A stretch of DNA of 64,000 bases, taken from Ephemeroptericola cinctiostellae. Lineage in GTDB: Bacteria > Pseudomonadota > Gammaproteobacteria > Burkholderiales > Burkholderiaceae. Position 1 is the first letter of the stretch. Each line of letters begins with the position of its first letter. The stretch spans positions 2,542,001-2,606,000 of the forward strand of contig NZ_CP031124.1 of NCBI RefSeq assembly GCF_003339525.1, given 5' to 3'. The notes below the pieces were generated by a model, which was given only the letters and a program-made list of their open reading frames with translations, was not told the DNA's origin and made no database searches. Positions 20,666 through 32,158 of this stretch are shown here, piece after piece. The position numbers were made by a program, and so were the translations under genes.

Positions 20666-21679
20666 TTACTTCGCAGTCATCAATGCAACAGTCGTGTCCA
20701 ACATGCGGTTAGAGAAACCCCATTCGTTGTCGTACCAGCTGCCCACTTTAACCAAGCGACCCGACACTTTGGTCAGGCTTGAGTCGTATGAAGACGATGC
20801 GGGATCGTGGTTGAAGTCAACAGAAACCAATGGTGCATCGGTGTACTGCAAAATGCCTTTTAACGGGCCTTCTGAGGCAGCGGCTTTCATGATGCTGTTG
20901 ATTTCTTCGACACTGGTGTCACGCGCGGCGATGAAGCTCAAGTCAACCAAAGAGACATTGATGGTCGGTACACGAATCGCGTAACCATCCAATTTGCCGT
21001 TCAATTCTGGCAACACGAGGCCAACCGCTGCGGCTGCACCTGTTTTTGCAGGGATCATGCTCATGGTGGCTGAGCGTGCACGGCGGATGTCTTCATGGTA
21101 CACGTCGGTCAAACGTTGGTCATTGGTGTAAGCGTGAATGGTGGTCATCAGGCCAGAAACCAAACCGATGGTGTCATTCAATGGCTTAACCAAAGGAGCC
21201 AAGCAGTTGGTGGTGCATGATGCGTTTGAAATCACTGTGTCAGTTGATTTCAAAATGCCTTGATTCACACCATAGACAATCGTTGCGTCAACGTCTTTGC
21301 CACCAGGTGCAGAGATGATGACTTTTTTCGCGCCACCGATCAAATGTTTGCTAGCGGCTTCTTTAGTAGTGAAAAAACCTGTGCACTCCATCACAACGTC
21401 CACACCCAACTCTGCCCAAGGCAATTTGGCGGGATCACGCTCAGCCAATACTTTGATTTTGTCGCCATTGACCACGATGTAATCGCCGTCAACGGTTACA
21501 GTGCCAGGGAATTTGCCATGCGCTGTGTCGTATTGTGTCAAATGTGCGTTGATGGTGGCATCGCCGAGGTCGTTGATCGCCACGATTTCGATGTCATGCT
21601 TCTTGCCACCTTCGTAATGAGCGCGTAAAACATTGCGACCGATGCGGCCATAGCCGTTAATTGCAACTTTGATTGTCAT
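20666..21679 (-). CDS. gap: Glyceraldehyde-3-phosphate dehydrogenase
   Basis: NAD-binding N-terminus [20 protein letters not shown]; catalytic [10 protein letters not shown] with Cys at about residue 154 and the His partner in [11 protein letters not shown]-terminal [12 protein letters not shown]. 337 aa, phosphorylating Gap type. AGGAG precedes the ATG. It follows tkt on the same strand (156 bp), joining pentose phosphate and glycolytic/gluconeogenic triose metabolism. Confidence 0.97.
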   Translation of the reverse strand: MTIKVAINGYGRIGRNVLRAHYEGGKKHDIEIVAINDLGDATINAHLTQYDTAHGKFPGTVTVDGDYIVVNGDKIKVLAERDPAKLPWAELGVDVVMECTGFFTTKEAASKHLIGGAKKVIISAPGGKDVDATIVYGVNQGILKSTDTVISNASCTTNCLAPLVKPLNDTIGLVSGLMTTIHAYTNDQRLTDVYHEDIRRARSATMSMIPAKTGAAAAVGLVLPELNGKLDGYAIRVPTINVSLVDLSFIAARDTSVEEINSIMKAAASEGPLKGILQYTDAPLVSVDFNHDPASSSYDSSLTKVSGRLVKVGSWYDNEWGFSNRMLDTTVALMTAK

Positions 21680-21835
21680 GCTTTTCTCCTAAATTAAAAA
21701 AATGTGCCCTCTTTTTTATGTGGGTGAATCATGCCGCGTCACCCCCGCGTTGCTTCAAAAGTGGTGCAGCAGTTGTAGCCGTTGTGCGTGATGTTTCACA
21801 CAATGCATTGAAACCGCTGCATGCTGCTTTTGAAG

Positions 21836-23854
21836 TTACTTTTGCAACACAGACAAAGCGGTGTTGACCACATTGTCGACAGTGAAGCCAAACAATTTGA
21901 ACAACTCACCCGCTGGTGCAGATTCGCCAAAACGTTCCAAACCAATCACGGCGTTGCAGTGGTAGCGCCACCATGTGTCCGTCACACCCGCCTCAACGGC
22001 CACACGAGCCACACCTTCGGTCAAAACACTTCGCTTGTAAGCGGCCGACTGGCGGAAAAACACATCTGCGCAAGGCACAGAAACGACACGGGTTGACACA
22101 CCTTTGCTGGCCAAAACGTCTGCCGCTTTAACGATCAAGTCCACTTCAGAGCCAGTGGCCATCAAGACGATTTGTGCAACCTCTTCATCCGCTTTCACAT
22201 CGCGCAAGACATAACCGCCTTTGGCGATGTTTTTGGTTTGCGTGGCGTTGCGTTTCATGAACTGTAAATTTTGTCGGCTGAAAATCAAAGCGGCGGGACC
22301 ATCTGCGCGTTTAATCGCTTCGCCCCAAGCGGCGCCTGATTCAGTTGTATCGCAAGGACGCCACACGTCAAGGTTTGGAATCAAACGCAATGAAGCAACC
22401 TGTTCAACGGGTTGGTGTGTGGGGCCATCTTCGCCCAGACCAATGGAGTCATGCGTGAACACAAACAAAGTGCGAATTTTCATCAGTGCAGCCATGCGCA
22501 AGGCATTGCGCGAGTAGTCTGAGAACGTCAAGAACGTGGCGCCAAAAGGCAAATAACCACCGTGCAGGGTAATGCCGTTCATGATCGCGCTCATGCCGAA
22601 TTCACGCACACCGTAATTGATGTGATTGCCCCAGCTGTCCGCACGCACAGGCTTGCATTCAGGCCAATTCGTCAAGTTTGAACCTGTCAAGTCAGCAGAG
22701 CCGCCCAAAAATTCTGGTAAGGCTTTGGCATATGCCGTGATGGCATTTTGACTGGCTTTGCGAGTGGCGATGGTTTCGGCCTTTTCTACGCATTGCTTGA
22801 GGTAGGCTCCCATGACGGCATCAAAATCAGCAGGCAACTCACCTTTCATGCGGCGCGTGAACTCAGAGGCTTCAGTTGGGAATTTTTTGGCATAGGCATC
22901 AAATGCTTTTTGCCATTTGGCTTGTGCCGCTGCGCCTGTGTCTTTACTGTTCCAATCATCGTACACGTCTTGCGGTACAACAAAGGGCTCGTACGCCCAA
23001 CCAATGGCAGCACGGGTGGCGGCGATTTCGGCTGCGCCCAAAGGTGCGCCGTGAACTTTATCGGTATCCGCAAAATTTGGTGAGCCTTCACCGATGCGGG
23101 TTTTACAGCAAATCAAGGTTGGACCTTTGTCCGCTGCGGCGTTGGCATTGGCTTGCTCAATGGCTTTGGCCACCGATGCGGCATCATGACCATCAACCGC
23201 ACGGATGACATTCCAGCCATAGGCTTCAAAACGTTCAGGCGTGTTGTCGTGGAACCACGGGGTCACGCGACCATCAATCGAGATGCTGTTGTCATCGTAC
23301 AATGCGATTAATTTAGACAAACGCCACACACCTGCCAACGATGCCACTTCATGGTTGATGCCTTCCATCATGCAGCCATCACCAAGAAACACAAACGTTT
23401 TGTGGTCAACGATGGTGTGGCCTTTTTTATTAAATTCTTGGGCCAGCAGTTTTTCGCTCAGTGCCATACCGACTGCATTGGCAATGCCTTGGCCAAGAGG
23501 GCCCGTTGTGGTTTCAATGCCATCGGCAAATCCATATTCAGGATGCCCCGCTGTTTTTGAATGCAGTTGGCGGAAATTTTTAATGTCGGCCATTGACAGA
23601 CTGTAGCCCGTCAAATGCAACAAAGAATAGAGCAACATCGAGCCATGACCATTCGAGAGCACAAAACGATCGCGATCCGCCCACTTTGAATCCGCAGGGT
23701 TGTGCTTGAAGAAACCATTTTCTGGGCTCCACAACGCTGTCGCGATGTCGGCCATGCCCATCGGCATGCCAGGATGACCTGAATTGGCTTGTTGAACGGC
23801 GTCCATCGACAAGGCGCGAATGGCATTGGCCATTTGTTTGGTATTGGCTGACAT
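21836..23854 (-). CDS. tkt: Transketolase
   Basis: Thiamine-diphosphate enzyme moving two-carbon units between sugar phosphates. The N-terminal ThDP domain has SGHPGMPMG, the cofactor motif GDGCMMEGI...N and HGNGS-type variants (SNGHGSML). The Pyr domain has [18 protein letters not shown], and [18 protein letters not shown] is diagnostic. The C-terminal domain is complete. The start at [12 protein letters not shown] (GAGAG 8 nt upstream) gives 672 aa; an ATG five codons earlier lacks a ribosome-binding site. Confidence 0.97.
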   Translation of the reverse strand: MSANTKQMANAIRALSMDAVQQANSGHPGMPMGMADIATALWSPENGFFKHNPADSKWADRDRFVLSNGHGSMLLYSLLHLTGYSLSMADIKNFRQLHSKTAGHPEYGFADGIETTTGPLGQGIANAVGMALSEKLLAQEFNKKGHTIVDHKTFVFLGDGCMMEGINHEVASLAGVWRLSKLIALYDDNSISIDGRVTPWFHDNTPERFEAYGWNVIRAVDGHDAASVAKAIEQANANAAADKGPTLICCKTRIGEGSPNFADTDKVHGAPLGAAEIAATRAAIGWAYEPFVVPQDVYDDWNSKDTGAAAQAKWQKAFDAYAKKFPTEASEFTRRMKGELPADFDAVMGAYLKQCVEKAETIATRKASQNAITAYAKALPEFLGGSADLTGSNLTNWPECKPVRADSWGNHINYGVREFGMSAIMNGITLHGGYLPFGATFLTFSDYSRNALRMAALMKIRTLFVFTHDSIGLGEDGPTHQPVEQVASLRLIPNLDVWRPCDTTESGAAWGEAIKRADGPAALIFSRQNLQFMKRNATQTKNIAKGGYVLRDVKADEEVAQIVLMATGSEVDLIVKAADVLASKGVSTRVVSVPCADVFFRQSAAYKRSVLTEGVARVAVEAGVTDTWWRYHCNAVIGLERFGESAPAGELFKLFGFTVDNVVNTALSVLQK

Positions 23855-24041
23855 AGTTTGCACTCTCATAAAATTAACAAAACCCCATCATTTTAACAGA
23901 TGCATTCAAGGGATTGGGGTAATATAAACCTGTTTGTGGTAATTTTTCAATCACCTCCAAATCCCCCTTCACCACGAACAAATATGCGTGGCAATATCCC
24001 CTCAAGCACACCCCCTAAAAAAAGACTGAAAGACCCAAACT

Positions 24042-24689
24042 ATGAGCATCTCATTTTCACTTTGGCTGACTTATGTTGCAGCCGTACTCATCATTTCAGG
24101 CACGCCAGGGCCAAACATGCTGCTTGCCATGACCCAAGGCATTCGTTTTGGCTTACGCCCCATCTGGCCCACGTTATTGGGCGCGGTGTGCGGCGTGTTG
24201 GTTATTCTGTGCATGTCCATGAGCGGGCTGGGCGCAATTTTGAAAGCTTCAGAGCAATTGTTTGCGGTGGTGAAATGGGTGGGTGCCGCATACTTGATCT
24301 ATTTGGGCATTCACATGTGGCGCACCAGCGACTCGATGAGCAACACCCCAGAAGAAACACACACGGTGAGCATTCAAGCACCATCAATCATTGTTCAATT
24401 CCGTACGGGCATGGCGGTGGCAATGTCCAACCCAAAAGCCATTTTATTTGGCTTGGCATTTTTCCCTCAATTCATCAACGCCGATGCACCTTTGCTGCCA
24501 CAGGCCATCATTTTACTCACAACGTTTGCAACCATTGAAGTCTCATGGATGTGTGTTTATGCATTGGGCGGCACTCAACTGTCAAAATACTTGGCCTCAC
24601 CCTTGCGCATGCGACGCTTCAACCGTGCATCGGGCTCTGCATTTATCCTGGCAGGACTTGGATTGGGATTGTTCGGTAAAAGCAAATGA
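24042..24689 (+). CDS. LysE/RhtB-family amino acid exporter
   Basis: 215-aa inner-membrane exporter with five to six TM segments. The family signature ISGTPGPNMLLAMTQG at about residue 20 and the AMSNPKAILFGLAFFPQF motif at about residue 128 are both present. Substrates of the family include homoserine, threonine, leucine and lysine; the specificity here is unknown. It is divergent from tkt across about 190 bp. Confidence 0.92.
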   Translation: MSISFSLWLTYVAAVLIISGTPGPNMLLAMTQGIRFGLRPIWPTLLGAVCGVLVILCMSMSGLGAILKASEQLFAVVKWVGAAYLIYLGIHMWRTSDSMSNTPEETHTVSIQAPSIIVQFRTGMAVAMSNPKAILFGLAFFPQFINADAPLLPQAIILLTTFATIEVSWMCVYALGGTQLSKYLASPLRMRRFNRASGSAFILAGLGLGLFGKSK

Positions 24690-24829
24690 ACAAACAAATG
24701 AATAAAATAAGCTAAAAACAGTGAACATAAACATAAAGTTACAAACTATAATTATACACAACGAACCAATCATGAACATCGAAAGTAAGGTGTCATGAGC
24801 CCGTTAAAAAACAATTATATGGAGCCTTT

Positions 24830-25366
24830 ATGAGACATTGTGTGACCATTGTCGCTTTATTATTCAACGCACTACCCATCCACCCAGCACATGCCCAAAT
24901 CCAGCAATCCGCCAGTGCGCCACCGACGGTCATTGCGAACAGCGCCGATGAAGCCTTTGATGCCGATTTTGCAGCGTATATGCTGGGCACAAGCTGCACA
25001 AAATTCAAACGTGACGATCAATGTGTGATTGCCTTTTTTGACAAAAAAGACCAAAAAATCAACACGCACACCCATGCTGTACATTACCGCGTGTTGTACG
25101 GTAAAAATAACAACCTGTACATCGGCCAAGACTTTTACGCATCAGGGCAAAAACAAACCAATGTCTACTTCGCACGTTCGGAAACGGGGCTATTGAACAG
25201 CTGGTACAACAACGACTTGATGTTCGAGGGCAATGTCAAAGGCTACACCACAAAAGGCGAGGTTTATTTTGACAACAATTACCGAAACGGTGTTGAAACC
25301 GAATCCAGTCATTTGAGCACGCCCCCAGAGATAAACGCCACACCAAAAAGCAACACCGCACCATAA
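24830..25366 (+). CDS. Uncharacterised secreted protein
   Basis: 178 aa, not recognised. It has a Sec signal peptide (MRHCVTIVALLFNALPIHPAHA, then QIQQ). The mature part has two Cys (CTKFKRDDQC) that could form a disulfide, and Tyr/Gly/Asn-rich strands (YGKNNNLYIGQDFYASG, FEGNVKGYTTKGEVYFDNNYRNG) suggestive of a beta-rich repeat fold, with some likeness to MORN-like strands. The tail is Pro/Ser/Thr-rich. GGAG precedes the ATG and a terminator follows; single-gene unit. Confidence 0.75.
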   Translation: MRHCVTIVALLFNALPIHPAHAQIQQSASAPPTVIANSADEAFDADFAAYMLGTSCTKFKRDDQCVIAFFDKKDQKINTHTHAVHYRVLYGKNNNLYIGQDFYASGQKQTNVYFARSETGLLNSWYNNDLMFEGNVKGYTTKGEVYFDNNYRNGVETESSHLSTPPEINATPKSNTAP

Positions 25367-25395
25367 AAAAACGGCTCATCATGAGCCATTTTTTA
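25366..25395. terminator. Bidirectional terminator between the secreted protein gene and lgt
   Basis: A-run, GGCTCAT, C, ATGAGCC, then A and a T-run: a short symmetric stem (25373-25387) with A and T tracts on both sides. The central bases must form the loop. It serves the plus-strand gene and lgt on the minus strand. Confidence 0.75.
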
Positions 25396-25477
25396 AACAT
25401 CGCACAAAGCCAATTAAGCCTGCAAACATTTTAAGGTCGATCCGGCAAAAATGAAGGCTTGTTTTTTCCGTGTATTC

Positions 25478-26356
25478 TTACTTGTTCCGATCACGCTTGT
25501 ACGCCAACACCAGCAAAACCAGACCCGCCACAATCATCGGCAAGGACAACAATTGCCCCATCGACAAATTGAACGTCAACAAACCCAAATAATCATCGGG
25601 CTCACGTGCAAACTCAGCCAGAAAACGCAACATGCCATACCCCACCAAAAACACCGCCGACACCGCCATCATCGGGCGAATTTTGCGCGCATAAAACCAC
25701 AGGATCACAAACAACAACAAACCTTCGCCTGCGAATTGATACAACTGTGAAGGGTGGCGTGGCAGCAAACCAAATTGCTCAAACGCCTTGGCCAAATTCA
25801 CGTTATCCAAAGCCTGTGGATTTTTGGCCAAGTAATCTTGATCTGCGCTTTGTGCGTGTGGAAACATCATCAACCATGAGTAAGCTTTATCTGATACGCG
25901 CCCCCACAACTCACCATTGATGAAATTACCAATGCGCCCAGAAGCCAAGCCCAAGGGCACGAGCGGCACGATAAAATCGACCACCTCCCAAAACTTGCGC
26001 TTGGTATTGTGTGCATACACCGCCATTGCAGCCATCACACCCAAGAAACCACCATGAAACGACATGCCACCTTGCCAGACTTTTAAAACATCTTGCGGAT
26101 TCGCCAAATAATAATCAGGTTTGTAAAAAATCACATAACCCAATCGGCCACCCAGCACCACACCCAACACGCCGTAAAATAAGATGTCATCCAACTCCAA
26201 AGGCTTAAAGCCAAGCAATGGCATTTTGCGCGCACGGTATTTGCCCAGCATTAAAAACATCATAAAAGCCGCAAGGTAAGTCAAACCATACCAATGAACA
26301 GGCCAACCAAACACTTCAAAAGCCACAGGGCTAAACTGAGGGTGCATCAGGGGCAT
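25478..26356 (-). CDS. lgt: Prolipoprotein diacylglyceryl transferase
   Basis: Integral membrane enzyme that attaches diacylglycerol to the lipobox Cys of prolipoproteins. About seven TM segments; HGGFLGV (the conserved His-Gly-Gly loop) at about residue 104 and the Lgt signature [14 protein letters not shown]. The start is [18 protein letters not shown] at 26356, with AAGGA 5 nt upstream; the frame runs 73 codons further upstream without likeness. Length 292 aa. It is divergent from ilvD. Confidence 0.96.
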   Translation of the reverse strand: MPLMHPQFSPVAFEVFGWPVHWYGLTYLAAFMMFLMLGKYRARKMPLLGFKPLELDDILFYGVLGVVLGGRLGYVIFYKPDYYLANPQDVLKVWQGGMSFHGGFLGVMAAMAVYAHNTKRKFWEVVDFIVPLVPLGLASGRIGNFINGELWGRVSDKAYSWLMMFPHAQSADQDYLAKNPQALDNVNLAKAFEQFGLLPRHPSQLYQFAGEGLLLFVILWFYARKIRPMMAVSAVFLVGYGMLRFLAEFAREPDDYLGLLTFNLSMGQLLSLPMIVAGLVLLVLAYKRDRNK

Positions 26357-26495
26357 ATCAATCCTTAAAAAGAAAACGTACCATTGAACCCTGTCCAAAA
26401 CATGGGCTTTACGGTAAAATAACACAGCTAAGACATTGTACCGATGTCGCCCCATTTTTTCAGCCGTTTCACATACTAAAAGACGAAAGATTAAA

Positions 26496-28199
26496 ATGTC
26501 AGACCAAAAAAACCCCGGCACAGAACGCTCATCCCACGTGACACAAGGTGTTGCACGCAGCCCAAACCGTGCCATGTATTACGCAATGGGCTACCAAGAA
26601 AGCGACTTTAAAAACCCAATGGTGGGCATTGCCAATGGTCACTCGACCATCACACCGTGCAATTCAGGTTTGCAAAAGCTCTGTGACGCTGCGGTGGACG
26701 CGATCAAAGCCGCAGGTGGCAACCCACAGACATTCGGTACACCCACCATTTCCGACGGCATGAGCATGGGCACTGAAGGCATGAAATACTCGCTCGCCTC
26801 GCGCGAAGTGATTGCTGACTGCATCGAAACCTGCGTCAATGGCCAATGGATGGATGGTGTTTTGGTCATCGGCGGCTGCGATAAAAACATGCCAGGCGGC
26901 ATGATGGCAATTCTGCGCACCAATGTCCCCGCGGTTTACGTTTACGGCGGCACGATTCGCCCGGGCCACCACAAAGGCAAAGATTTGACCATCGTGTCGG
27001 CATTTGAAGCCGTTGGTCAATTCACTGCGGGCAAAATGAGCCAAGAAGATTTTGACGGCATCGAACGCCACGCCTGCCCGACATCAGGCTCGTGCGGCGG
27101 CATGTACACCGCCAACACGATGAGTTCAGCAATTGAAGCCATGGGTATGAGTTTGCCCAACTCTTCAATGATGGCCAACCCAGACCAAGAAAAAGTCGAC
27201 TCAACCGCAGACTCAGCACGCGCTTTGATGGATTGCATCCGCAATAACCTGCGTCCATCGGACATCGTGACCAAGAAAGCCATTGAAAATGCTGTCGCCG
27301 TGATCATGGCCACGGGCGGATCGACCAATGCCGTTCTGCACTTCCTCGCCATCACCCATGCCGCCAACATCGACTGGACGATTGATGACTTTGAACGCAT
27401 GCGCAAAAAAGTCCCCGTATTCTGCAACCTCAAACCATCGGGCGAATACGTCGCCACCGATTTGCATCGCGTTGGTGGCATCCCACAAGTCATGAAAATG
27501 TTACTCAATGCGGGTTTATTGCACGGTGATTGCATGACCGTTACAGGCAAAACAGTCGCTGAAAACTTGGCCAATGTCCCCGACATGCCACCCGCAGATC
27601 AAGACGTGATTTTGCCTTTGGACAAACCACTGTATACAGAGGGTCATTTGGCGATTCTCAAAGGCAACCTCGCCCCAGAAGGCGCAGTGGCCAAAATTTC
27701 AGGATTGAAAAATCCAGTCATCACAGGCCCAGCCCGCGTGTTCAACGACGAGCAATCGGCCATGCAAGCCATCCTTTCCGATCAAATCGTTGCAGGTGAT
27801 GTGGTGGTCTTGCGCTACCTCGGCCCCAAAGGCGGCCCAGGCATGCCTGAAATGCTCGCCCCAACAGGCGCACTGATTGGCAAAGGCTTAGGCGAATCGG
27901 TTGGCTTAATCACCGACGGCCGCTTCTCAGGTGGCACATGGGGCATGGTGGTCGGTCACGTCGCACCTGAAGCTCATGTGGGCGGCTTGATTGGCTTGAT
28001 TGAAGAAGGCGACGCCATCACCATCGACGCACACCAATTGCTCCTGCAACTGAATGTGGACGAAGCCACCATTGCCGCCCGCCGTGCCAACTGGGTGCAA
28101 CCCAAACCACGTTACACACGAGGCATTTTAGCCAAATTTGGTCAACTCGCTTCAACCGCCTCAAAAGGTGCGGTGTTAGACGCCGAAATCAATTATTGA
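26496..28199 (+). CDS. ilvD: Dihydroxy-acid dehydratase
   Basis: Fe-S enzyme of valine, leucine, isoleucine and pantothenate synthesis. Cluster cysteines sit in [19 protein letters not shown] and [15 protein letters not shown]; the C-terminal [19 protein letters not shown] is typical. The start [11 protein letters not shown] at 26496, with GAAAGA upstream, gives 567 aa; a frame open 20 codons further upstream is unlike the family. Single-gene unit with its own terminator. Confidence 0.97.
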   Translation: MSDQKNPGTERSSHVTQGVARSPNRAMYYAMGYQESDFKNPMVGIANGHSTITPCNSGLQKLCDAAVDAIKAAGGNPQTFGTPTISDGMSMGTEGMKYSLASREVIADCIETCVNGQWMDGVLVIGGCDKNMPGGMMAILRTNVPAVYVYGGTIRPGHHKGKDLTIVSAFEAVGQFTAGKMSQEDFDGIERHACPTSGSCGGMYTANTMSSAIEAMGMSLPNSSMMANPDQEKVDSTADSARALMDCIRNNLRPSDIVTKKAIENAVAVIMATGGSTNAVLHFLAITHAANIDWTIDDFERMRKKVPVFCNLKPSGEYVATDLHRVGGIPQVMKMLLNAGLLHGDCMTVTGKTVAENLANVPDMPPADQDVILPLDKPLYTEGHLAILKGNLAPEGAVAKISGLKNPVITGPARVFNDEQSAMQAILSDQIVAGDVVVLRYLGPKGGPGMPEMLAPTGALIGKGLGESVGLITDGRFSGGTWGMVVGHVAPEAHVGGLIGLIEEGDAITIDAHQLLLQLNVDEATIAARRANWVQPKPRYTRGILAKFGQLASTASKGAVLDAEINY

Positions 28200-28253
28200 T
28201 CCACCCGTTGATTTTAGCTCTCACCCAACGGTCGAAGGCATCAAACATACAAT

Positions 28254-28282
28254 ACAACCGCCCACAACTTATGGGCGGTTGT
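28254..28282. terminator. Terminator after ilvD
   Basis: Perfect 11-bp stem ACAACCGCCCA/TGGGCGGTTGT, 7-nt loop, followed by GTGTTTTA. Confidence 0.82.
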
Positions 28283-28419
28283 GTGTTTTAATGACCATGA
28301 CCTCCATGAACGCAAACCAACATCCCCCAATAAAAACAAAATGTGAGCCTCACCGTCAACCAAACCGCCAACCCAAGCTTTATAATACCAACGCCGTCAA
28401 ACACAACCGCAGGACAACC

Positions 28420-28731
28420 ATGAAACTCAAATTCACCGCCCTCTGCCTCATCGCCGCCAGCACCTTTACAGGTTTAGCACATGCGAATCCAACAGACATC
28501 GCCAAAGCCAACAAATGCTTTTCATGCCACTCGTTGGACAAAAAAATCATCGGCCCCTCATATCAAGACATTGCTCAAAAATATGCGGGTCAAGCGGGTG
28601 CGGACATTAAATTAGCAGATCGCATGCGCAAAGGTGCGGTGGGTGTATGGGGCAGCGCACCCATGCCCGCCTACCCAGACATCTCGGATGCCGACCTGAA
28701 AACAGTGGTGAAATGGGTGTTGTCTCAATAA
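28420..28731 (+). CDS. Small periplasmic cytochrome c (c551/c552 type)
   Basis: 103-aa class I cytochrome c. Signal peptide residues 1-22 (MKLKFTALCLIAASTFTGLAHA), haem-binding CFSCH at 33-37, Met ligand in APMPAYPDI near residue 88, C-terminal helix DLKTVVKWVLSQ. AGGAC stands 6 nt before the ATG; the longer frame upstream lacks a signal peptide. It probably shuttles electrons between a bc1-type complex and a terminal oxidase or peroxidase; the partner is not visible here. Confidence 0.93.
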   Translation: MKLKFTALCLIAASTFTGLAHANPTDIAKANKCFSCHSLDKKIIGPSYQDIAQKYAGQAGADIKLADRMRKGAVGVWGSAPMPAYPDISDADLKTVVKWVLSQ

Positions 28732-28760
28732 ATCAAACGTTCATGTGTCCAACCCGCATA

Positions 28761-28792
28761 AAAAAACGCCTCGAATCATCGAGGCATTTTTT
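28761..28792. terminator. Bidirectional terminator between cytochrome c and MFS genes
   Basis: 7-bp stem GCCTCGA/TCGAGGC (28768-28785) with loop ATCA, A6 before and T7 after. It serves the converging cytochrome c gene and MFS gene. Confidence 0.9.
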
Positions 28793-28800
28793 TATATTCG

Positions 28801-29991
28801 TTACTCCGCATGACGATGCAAATATCGAACAGCGCACAGCACCACACACACACCCGACAGGGCAAAACACACCAAAGGTAAAACCAAACCTTGCACGCCA
28901 AAATGAGAAATAGCCCCTGCAAACAAGGGCGGGCCGACTGTTGAGCCCACATTAGCCAACTGTGCCAAAGCACCATTGGCGCGCACTTGAAACCATTTAT
29001 CATGGCTCAAATAAGGGATCAAGGCAAAAGACGCGCCGCCCGACAAACCGCCCAAAAACATCAACACCAAGGCCACGGCAGACACGCCAACCCCCGCCTG
29101 TACACTCATGAAAAAGACCACACCAGCGGCAGCCACACTAAAAAAAGCAGACGCCAACAAACGAAACGGTGGGATCAACGACTGCGCCAACCAGCCCGCA
29201 GAAAAAGTCCCTAGGATGCTCAACACAGGCAGCAAAGGCGCCAACCACGCCCGATCATCCCCCACAAACTTGGGAATAAACGTCATCAATGACACCGAAG
29301 TCGCGGTATAACACATGAAGCTCAAACCAGGCAAAATCGCTTTAAATTGCTGATACACCTCAATGTTTTGACGAAACAACGTTGATATTTTAGGCAAATG
29401 GCACGTGTCCTGCTCATGCCCATCGGTTTTCAAAGTGAGCCTCACCAGCAGCCACATCATTGAAATGAACATTGCCTGCGCCACCAACAGACCGCGCACA
29501 CCAAAATGAGCCACAATCGACGGCGCACACAAGGAAGTTAATGCAAAAGCCGCACCAAAAAATGTGCTCCACAAGCCAATGGTGATGGATCGATGTTGGG
29601 GGGCGCTGTTCGCCGTGATTAAAATTGGGGCAATCACGATGATGACCAAATGGGATACACCTTCAAGCAAACGTGTGATAAAAAACAGGGGATAAGGCAA
29701 CATTAAGGTTTGCAGCAAGGACAGCACCGCCCCCAAACCCAGCCCCATCAAGAGCAAACGGCGAAAGCCAACCGCATGAGCAAATAAGCCCGCCGTCACA
29801 CCAAACAGCAGCCCGCTCATGCCCACAATGGACAAACTCCAACCCAACTGAGCGGGTGTCACCGCATAAAAAGCCAGCAGATCATCAAACCCAAGCGACA
29901 CTTTCGCAAACTGCATGGCAGCGGCGAGGCCACACAACCACAGCAAAGCGATCCGAGGCCAATGGGTGTGCATGGGTGAATTCTGCGGCAT
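28801..29991 (-). CDS. Major facilitator superfamily transporter
   Basis: 396 aa with about 12 hydrophobic segments in two halves split by a longer loop near residues 185-215. The loop between TM2 and TM3 (GLFAHAVGFRRLLLMG) is the position of the usual MFS motif A in degraded form. The gene context (between a cytochrome c and prfC) gives no hint of the substrate. It may import or export a small organic compound. Confidence 0.88.
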   Translation of the reverse strand: MPQNSPMHTHWPRIALLWLCGLAAAMQFAKVSLGFDDLLAFYAVTPAQLGWSLSIVGMSGLLFGVTAGLFAHAVGFRRLLLMGLGLGAVLSLLQTLMLPYPLFFITRLLEGVSHLVIIVIAPILITANSAPQHRSITIGLWSTFFGAAFALTSLCAPSIVAHFGVRGLLVAQAMFISMMWLLVRLTLKTDGHEQDTCHLPKISTLFRQNIEVYQQFKAILPGLSFMCYTATSVSLMTFIPKFVGDDRAWLAPLLPVLSILGTFSAGWLAQSLIPPFRLLASAFFSVAAAGVVFFMSVQAGVGVSAVALVLMFLGGLSGGASFALIPYLSHDKWFQVRANGALAQLANVGSTVGPPLFAGAISHFGVQGLVLPLVCFALSGVCVVLCAVRYLHRHAE

Positions 29992-30064
29992 GTGATCCTA
30001 TTAAGAGTTTGGCCGTGGCAGCCTGCGCGTGCACATGCGACAAACGCTGCAACCACCGCCGTCT

Positions 30065-31675
30065 TTATGCACTCAAATTAATGGCATGTTCCCGCGTCTC
30101 ATGAAACACGATGTCGGGATGGCGCTCACGCATGATGTCCAAATTCACACGGTGATTGGCCAAATAAGTCAAATTGCCCGCCGCATCTTCGGCAAGGTTA
30201 TTCACTTGCGACTTTTCAAACTCAGCCAATTTAACCTTATTCTCACAACTCACCCAACGCGCAATGTTGGTTGAGGGTGATTCAAACACACAGTCCACGC
30301 CGTATTCACTCATCAAGCGATGTGCCACCACTTCAAACTGAAGCACACCCACCGCGCCGAGCACCATGTCCCCCCCATTGAGCGGTTTGAACACTTGTAC
30401 CGCGCCCTCCTCACCCAGCTGCTGCAAGCCTTTTTGCAATTGTTTGATTTTCAAAGGGTTTTTAATCCTCGCAACGCGAAACAGCTCTGGTGCAAAAAAG
30501 GGAATGCCCGTAAAAGCCAACTGCTCGCCTTCTGAAAACGTGTCACCAATTTGAATATTGCCGTGATTCGGGATGCCAATGATGTCGCCAGCAAACGCCT
30601 CTTCAATGATCTCACGGTCATGTGACATGAATGTGACAACTGAATTCGCCGCCATGTCACGGTTCAAGCGCAAATGCTTCATTTTCATGCCGCGCTCAAA
30701 CTGCCCTGAACACACCCGTAAAAACGCAATGCGATCGCGGTGTTTCGGATCCATATTGGCTTGAATTTTAAAGATAAAACCAGAAAATTTTTCTTCGGTC
30801 GGCACCACTTCGCGCACAGTCGCATCGCGCGATGCAGGTGCAGGCGCCCAGTCGATCAGCGCATCCAAAATTTCGCGCACACCAAAATTATTAATTGCGG
30901 AGCCAAAGAAAACTGGCGTCAATCGCCCTGCAAGAAACTCTTTCAAATCGAACTCATGTGACGCACCTTTGACCAACTCAATGTCCATGCGCAATTGCGC
31001 CGCCTCGTCGGCAAACAACTCATCCAGTCGCGGATTGTCCAAACCTTTGATGATTTCCACATCCAAGTTGATTTTTTCACCACCCGCTTCGAACAAAAAC
31101 ACTTCGTCGCGCAACAAGTGATACACCCCTTTGAAGCTGCGTCCCATGCCAATCGGCCACGTGATCGGCGCACAATTGATTTTCAACACCGACTCGACCT
31201 CATCGAGCAAGTCCAATGAATCACGCACTTCACGATCGCATTTATTCATGAACGTCACAATCGGCGTGTGGCGCAAACGACACACATCCAACAGCTTGAT
31301 GGTCTGCGTTTCCACCCCTTTGGCCGCATCAATCACCATCAAACCTGAGTCGACAGCGGTCAGCACACGGTAAGTGTCCTCGGAGAAATCTTGGTGACCT
31401 GGGGTATCGAGCAAATTGACCGTGTGGTCTTTGTACTCAAACTGCATGACCGATGAAGCCACAGAAATACCGCGTTGCTTCTCAATGTCCATCCAATCCG
31501 AGGTGGCAAATTTACCCGTTTTTTTGCCTTTAACGGTACCCGCCTGTTGAATCGCACCAGAAAACAACAACAGTTTTTCGGTCAACGTGGTTTTACCCGC
31601 GTCAGGATGGGAAATAATGGCGAAAGTACGGCGATGCTCGACTTCGTGGCGAATGCGGTTTAAATCTGCGGACAT
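30065..31675 (-). CDS. prfC: Peptide chain release factor 3
   Basis: Translational GTPase that recycles RF1/RF2 after termination. G1 [13 protein letters not shown]2 region [14 protein letters not shown]3 DTPGHQDF, G4 NKCD; domains 2-3 follow up to residue 536. The start is the ATG of [18 protein letters not shown] (31675); the TTG three codons upstream is less likely. Ribosome-binding site weak. Confidence 0.96.
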   Translation of the reverse strand: MSADLNRIRHEVEHRRTFAIISHPDAGKTTLTEKLLLFSGAIQQAGTVKGKKTGKFATSDWMDIEKQRGISVASSVMQFEYKDHTVNLLDTPGHQDFSEDTYRVLTAVDSGLMVIDAAKGVETQTIKLLDVCRLRHTPIVTFMNKCDREVRDSLDLLDEVESVLKINCAPITWPIGMGRSFKGVYHLLRDEVFLFEAGGEKINLDVEIIKGLDNPRLDELFADEAAQLRMDIELVKGASHEFDLKEFLAGRLTPVFFGSAINNFGVREILDALIDWAPAPASRDATVREVVPTEEKFSGFIFKIQANMDPKHRDRIAFLRVCSGQFERGMKMKHLRLNRDMAANSVVTFMSHDREIIEEAFAGDIIGIPNHGNIQIGDTFSEGEQLAFTGIPFFAPELFRVARIKNPLKIKQLQKGLQQLGEEGAVQVFKPLNGGDMVLGAVGVLQFEVVAHRLMSEYGVDCVFESPSTNIARWVSCENKVKLAEFEKSQVNNLAEDAAGNLTYLANHRVNLDIMRERHPDIVFHETREHAINLSA

Positions 31676-31700
31676 GGGGATCAATCGGTAAATAGGAAAA

Positions 31701-31725
31701 CGGCTATTTTACGTGAAAATAGCCG
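31701..31725. terminator. Hairpin between prfC and the small lipoprotein gene
   Basis: Perfect 10-bp stem CGGCTATTTT/AAAATAGCCG with a 5-nt loop. Read leftward it continues TTTTCCTATTT, fitting termination of the gene that stops at 31812. It lies only 26 bp upstream of prfC and could also affect that gene. Confidence 0.7.
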
Positions 31726-31811
31726 TGATAGCGAATCTCAAATGCCAATCAAATGTTTCATGCCATAAAGCGCGCACAGCACAACAATGAAACGCTCAAA
31801 AAATTCAAAAA

Positions 31812-32078
31812 TCATTCAACCGGTTTTGGCGCACTCGAATGGTCTGAAGCCTTTTCATCGTCCGATTTTCCATCAGGAACCACCGCGCTGACCGCAGCCG
31901 CACCGACTTTAACTGTGGTTTTCACAGCCGTTGCAGCCACAGACACTGCGGCATCCGCAACAGCAATCACCGCACAAGCAGACAACGCAACAGGCATCGC
32001 CAAAACTACAACCCATTTCACCACAGAACGGGCATGCAACCCGTTGATATTTAAAATCAAAATAAAACCCCTATCCAT
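31812..32078 (-). CDS. Small predicted lipoprotein
   Basis: 88 aa. The hydrophobic segment VVKWVVVLAMPVALSAC ends in a lipobox with Cys at residue 35. Behind it come Ala/Val-rich stretches (VADAAVSVAATAVKTTVKVGAAAVSAVV) and an acidic, Ser-rich tail. Small lipoproteins of this composition occur in other betaproteobacteria; no function is known to me. The true start may be one of the GTG codons at residues 19-20, which would give a normal-length signal peptide; no good ribosome-binding site decides it. Confidence 0.65.
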   Translation of the reverse strand: MDRGFILILNINGLHARSVVKWVVVLAMPVALSACAVIAVADAAVSVAATAVKTTVKVGAAAVSAVVPDGKSDDEKASDHSSAPKPVE

Positions 32079-32158
32079 TCATCAATTTATCATTCATTTA
32101 CAAGCATGTCGCAGAAACATTCAAAGCCAAATTCATTCGACCTTGAACAATCAAAACA

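Noticed and set aside
23900..24538. 212-codon plus-strand frame overlapping the LysE-type exporter
   Set aside because: His/Arg/Cys-rich shadow of the real gene in another frame.
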